Shown here: positions 5,953 to 6,103 of the stretch, piece by piece
Numbering within the stretch: the stretch's first letter is position 1
Layout: every line of letters begins with the position of its first letter
Source of the DNA: Calditrichota bacterium
Lineage (GTDB): Bacteria; Zhuqueibacterota; Zhuqueibacteria; Oleimicrobiales; Geothermoviventaceae
Length of the DNA stretch: 6,103 bases
Direction of reading: 5' to 3'
Assembly (NCBI GenBank): GCA_013152765.1
Contig: JAADFT010000162.1
Coordinates: forward strand, 1 to 6,103
Position numbers and translations under genes: made by a program
Notes under the pieces: generated by a model
Databases searched by the model: none
What the model saw: only the letters and a program-made list of their open reading frames with translations
Told to the model about the DNA's origin: nothing

Positions 5953-5958
5953 CTCCTT
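5953..5958 (-). promoter_or_regulatory. Ribosome binding site of the sirtuin gene
   Basis: AAGGAG on the minus strand lies nine nt before GTG at 5943. It fixes the start at a non-ATG codon, although the frame remains open further upstream. Confidence 0.7.
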
Positions 5959-6055
5959 CGCTCCTGTTCGGGAAAGCTTGGGTACGTTGGCGGCAGTTTT
6001 GCCCCGCTCGACAGTAGCGAACCGCCGTGGTCGGTTTTCTCTGCCGCTTTCAGGA

Positions 6056-6074
6056 GCCGCGAAAACCTCGCGGC
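6056..6074. other. Perfect 7-bp hairpin upstream of the sirtuin gene
   Basis: GCCGCGA (6056-6062) and TCGCGGC (6068-6074) form a perfect stem with a five-nt loop. On the minus strand it lies just after a TGA (6082-6080) that could end an upstream gene whose last visible residues would be RGFDSIL. A transcription end signal there is plausible, but no T-run follows the stem, and 24 nt of possible coding sequence is too little to identify a gene. Between 5944 and 6055 nothing else was recognised apart from the sirtuin ribosome binding site. Confidence 0.3.
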
Positions 6075-6103
6075 GCAGCTCAAAGAATGCTGTCGAACCC
6101 CCG

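Noticed and set aside
5944..6102. N-terminal extension or fusion partner of the sirtuin
   Set aside because: The frame is open for 53 codons to the window edge but has no start codon and no domain features, and a good ribosome binding site precedes GTG 5943, where normal sirtuin sequence begins.

Overview
The window looks like chromosomal DNA of a GC-rich member of the Bacteroidota/FCB group, possibly a Rhodothermota-like or candidate-phylum lineage. Two things suggest this. The pyrKD leader carries a promoter of the Bacteroidota type (TTTG, 20 nt, TATCTTTG). The large lipoprotein begins its mature part with a Cys-Ala-Tyr-Tyr-Asn-Thr-Phe-Tyr-Asn motif that I remember from FCB-group TPR lipoproteins. 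The assignment is an inference; there is no rRNA or marker gene to settle it.

Every gene I can support lies on the minus strand, so transcription runs from high to low coordinates. In that order they are: (1) the last 24 nt of a possible upstream gene (6103-6080) and a hairpin; (2) a Sir2-family NAD-dependent deacylase (5943-5197) with the Tyr/Arg pair of SIRT5-like deacylases; (3) a very large lipoprotein (5075-2487) with two TPR blocks and a C-terminal TonB domain; (4) a 418-nt gene-free stretch holding a long inverted repeat across the lipoprotein stop codon and a 9-nt tandem repeat; (5) a YccU-type CoA-binding-domain protein (2068-1679); (6) a regulatory stretch with direct repeats, the promoter and a leader of about 190 nt with a strong stem-loop; (7) pyrK (1343-537), overlapping (8) pyrD (547 to beyond position 1).

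PyrK and PyrD form the class 1B dihydroorotate dehydrogenase. PyrD oxidises dihydroorotate with FMN, and PyrK (FAD, [2Fe-2S]) passes the electrons to NAD+. The two genes overlap by 11 nt and look translationally coupled. As read here, pyrD is broken near its 5' end by an apparent 2-nt deletion (about 449-454), which is either an assembly error or a real lesion. The sirtuin and lipoprotein genes may share a transcript, but their functions are not evidently linked. No RNA gene, IS element, CRISPR array or phage gene was seen. I found no convincing new multi-gene system. The most distinctive items are the lipoprotein-TPR-TonB fusion, the non-coding elements around 2374-2510, the pyrKD leader and the pyrD frameshift.
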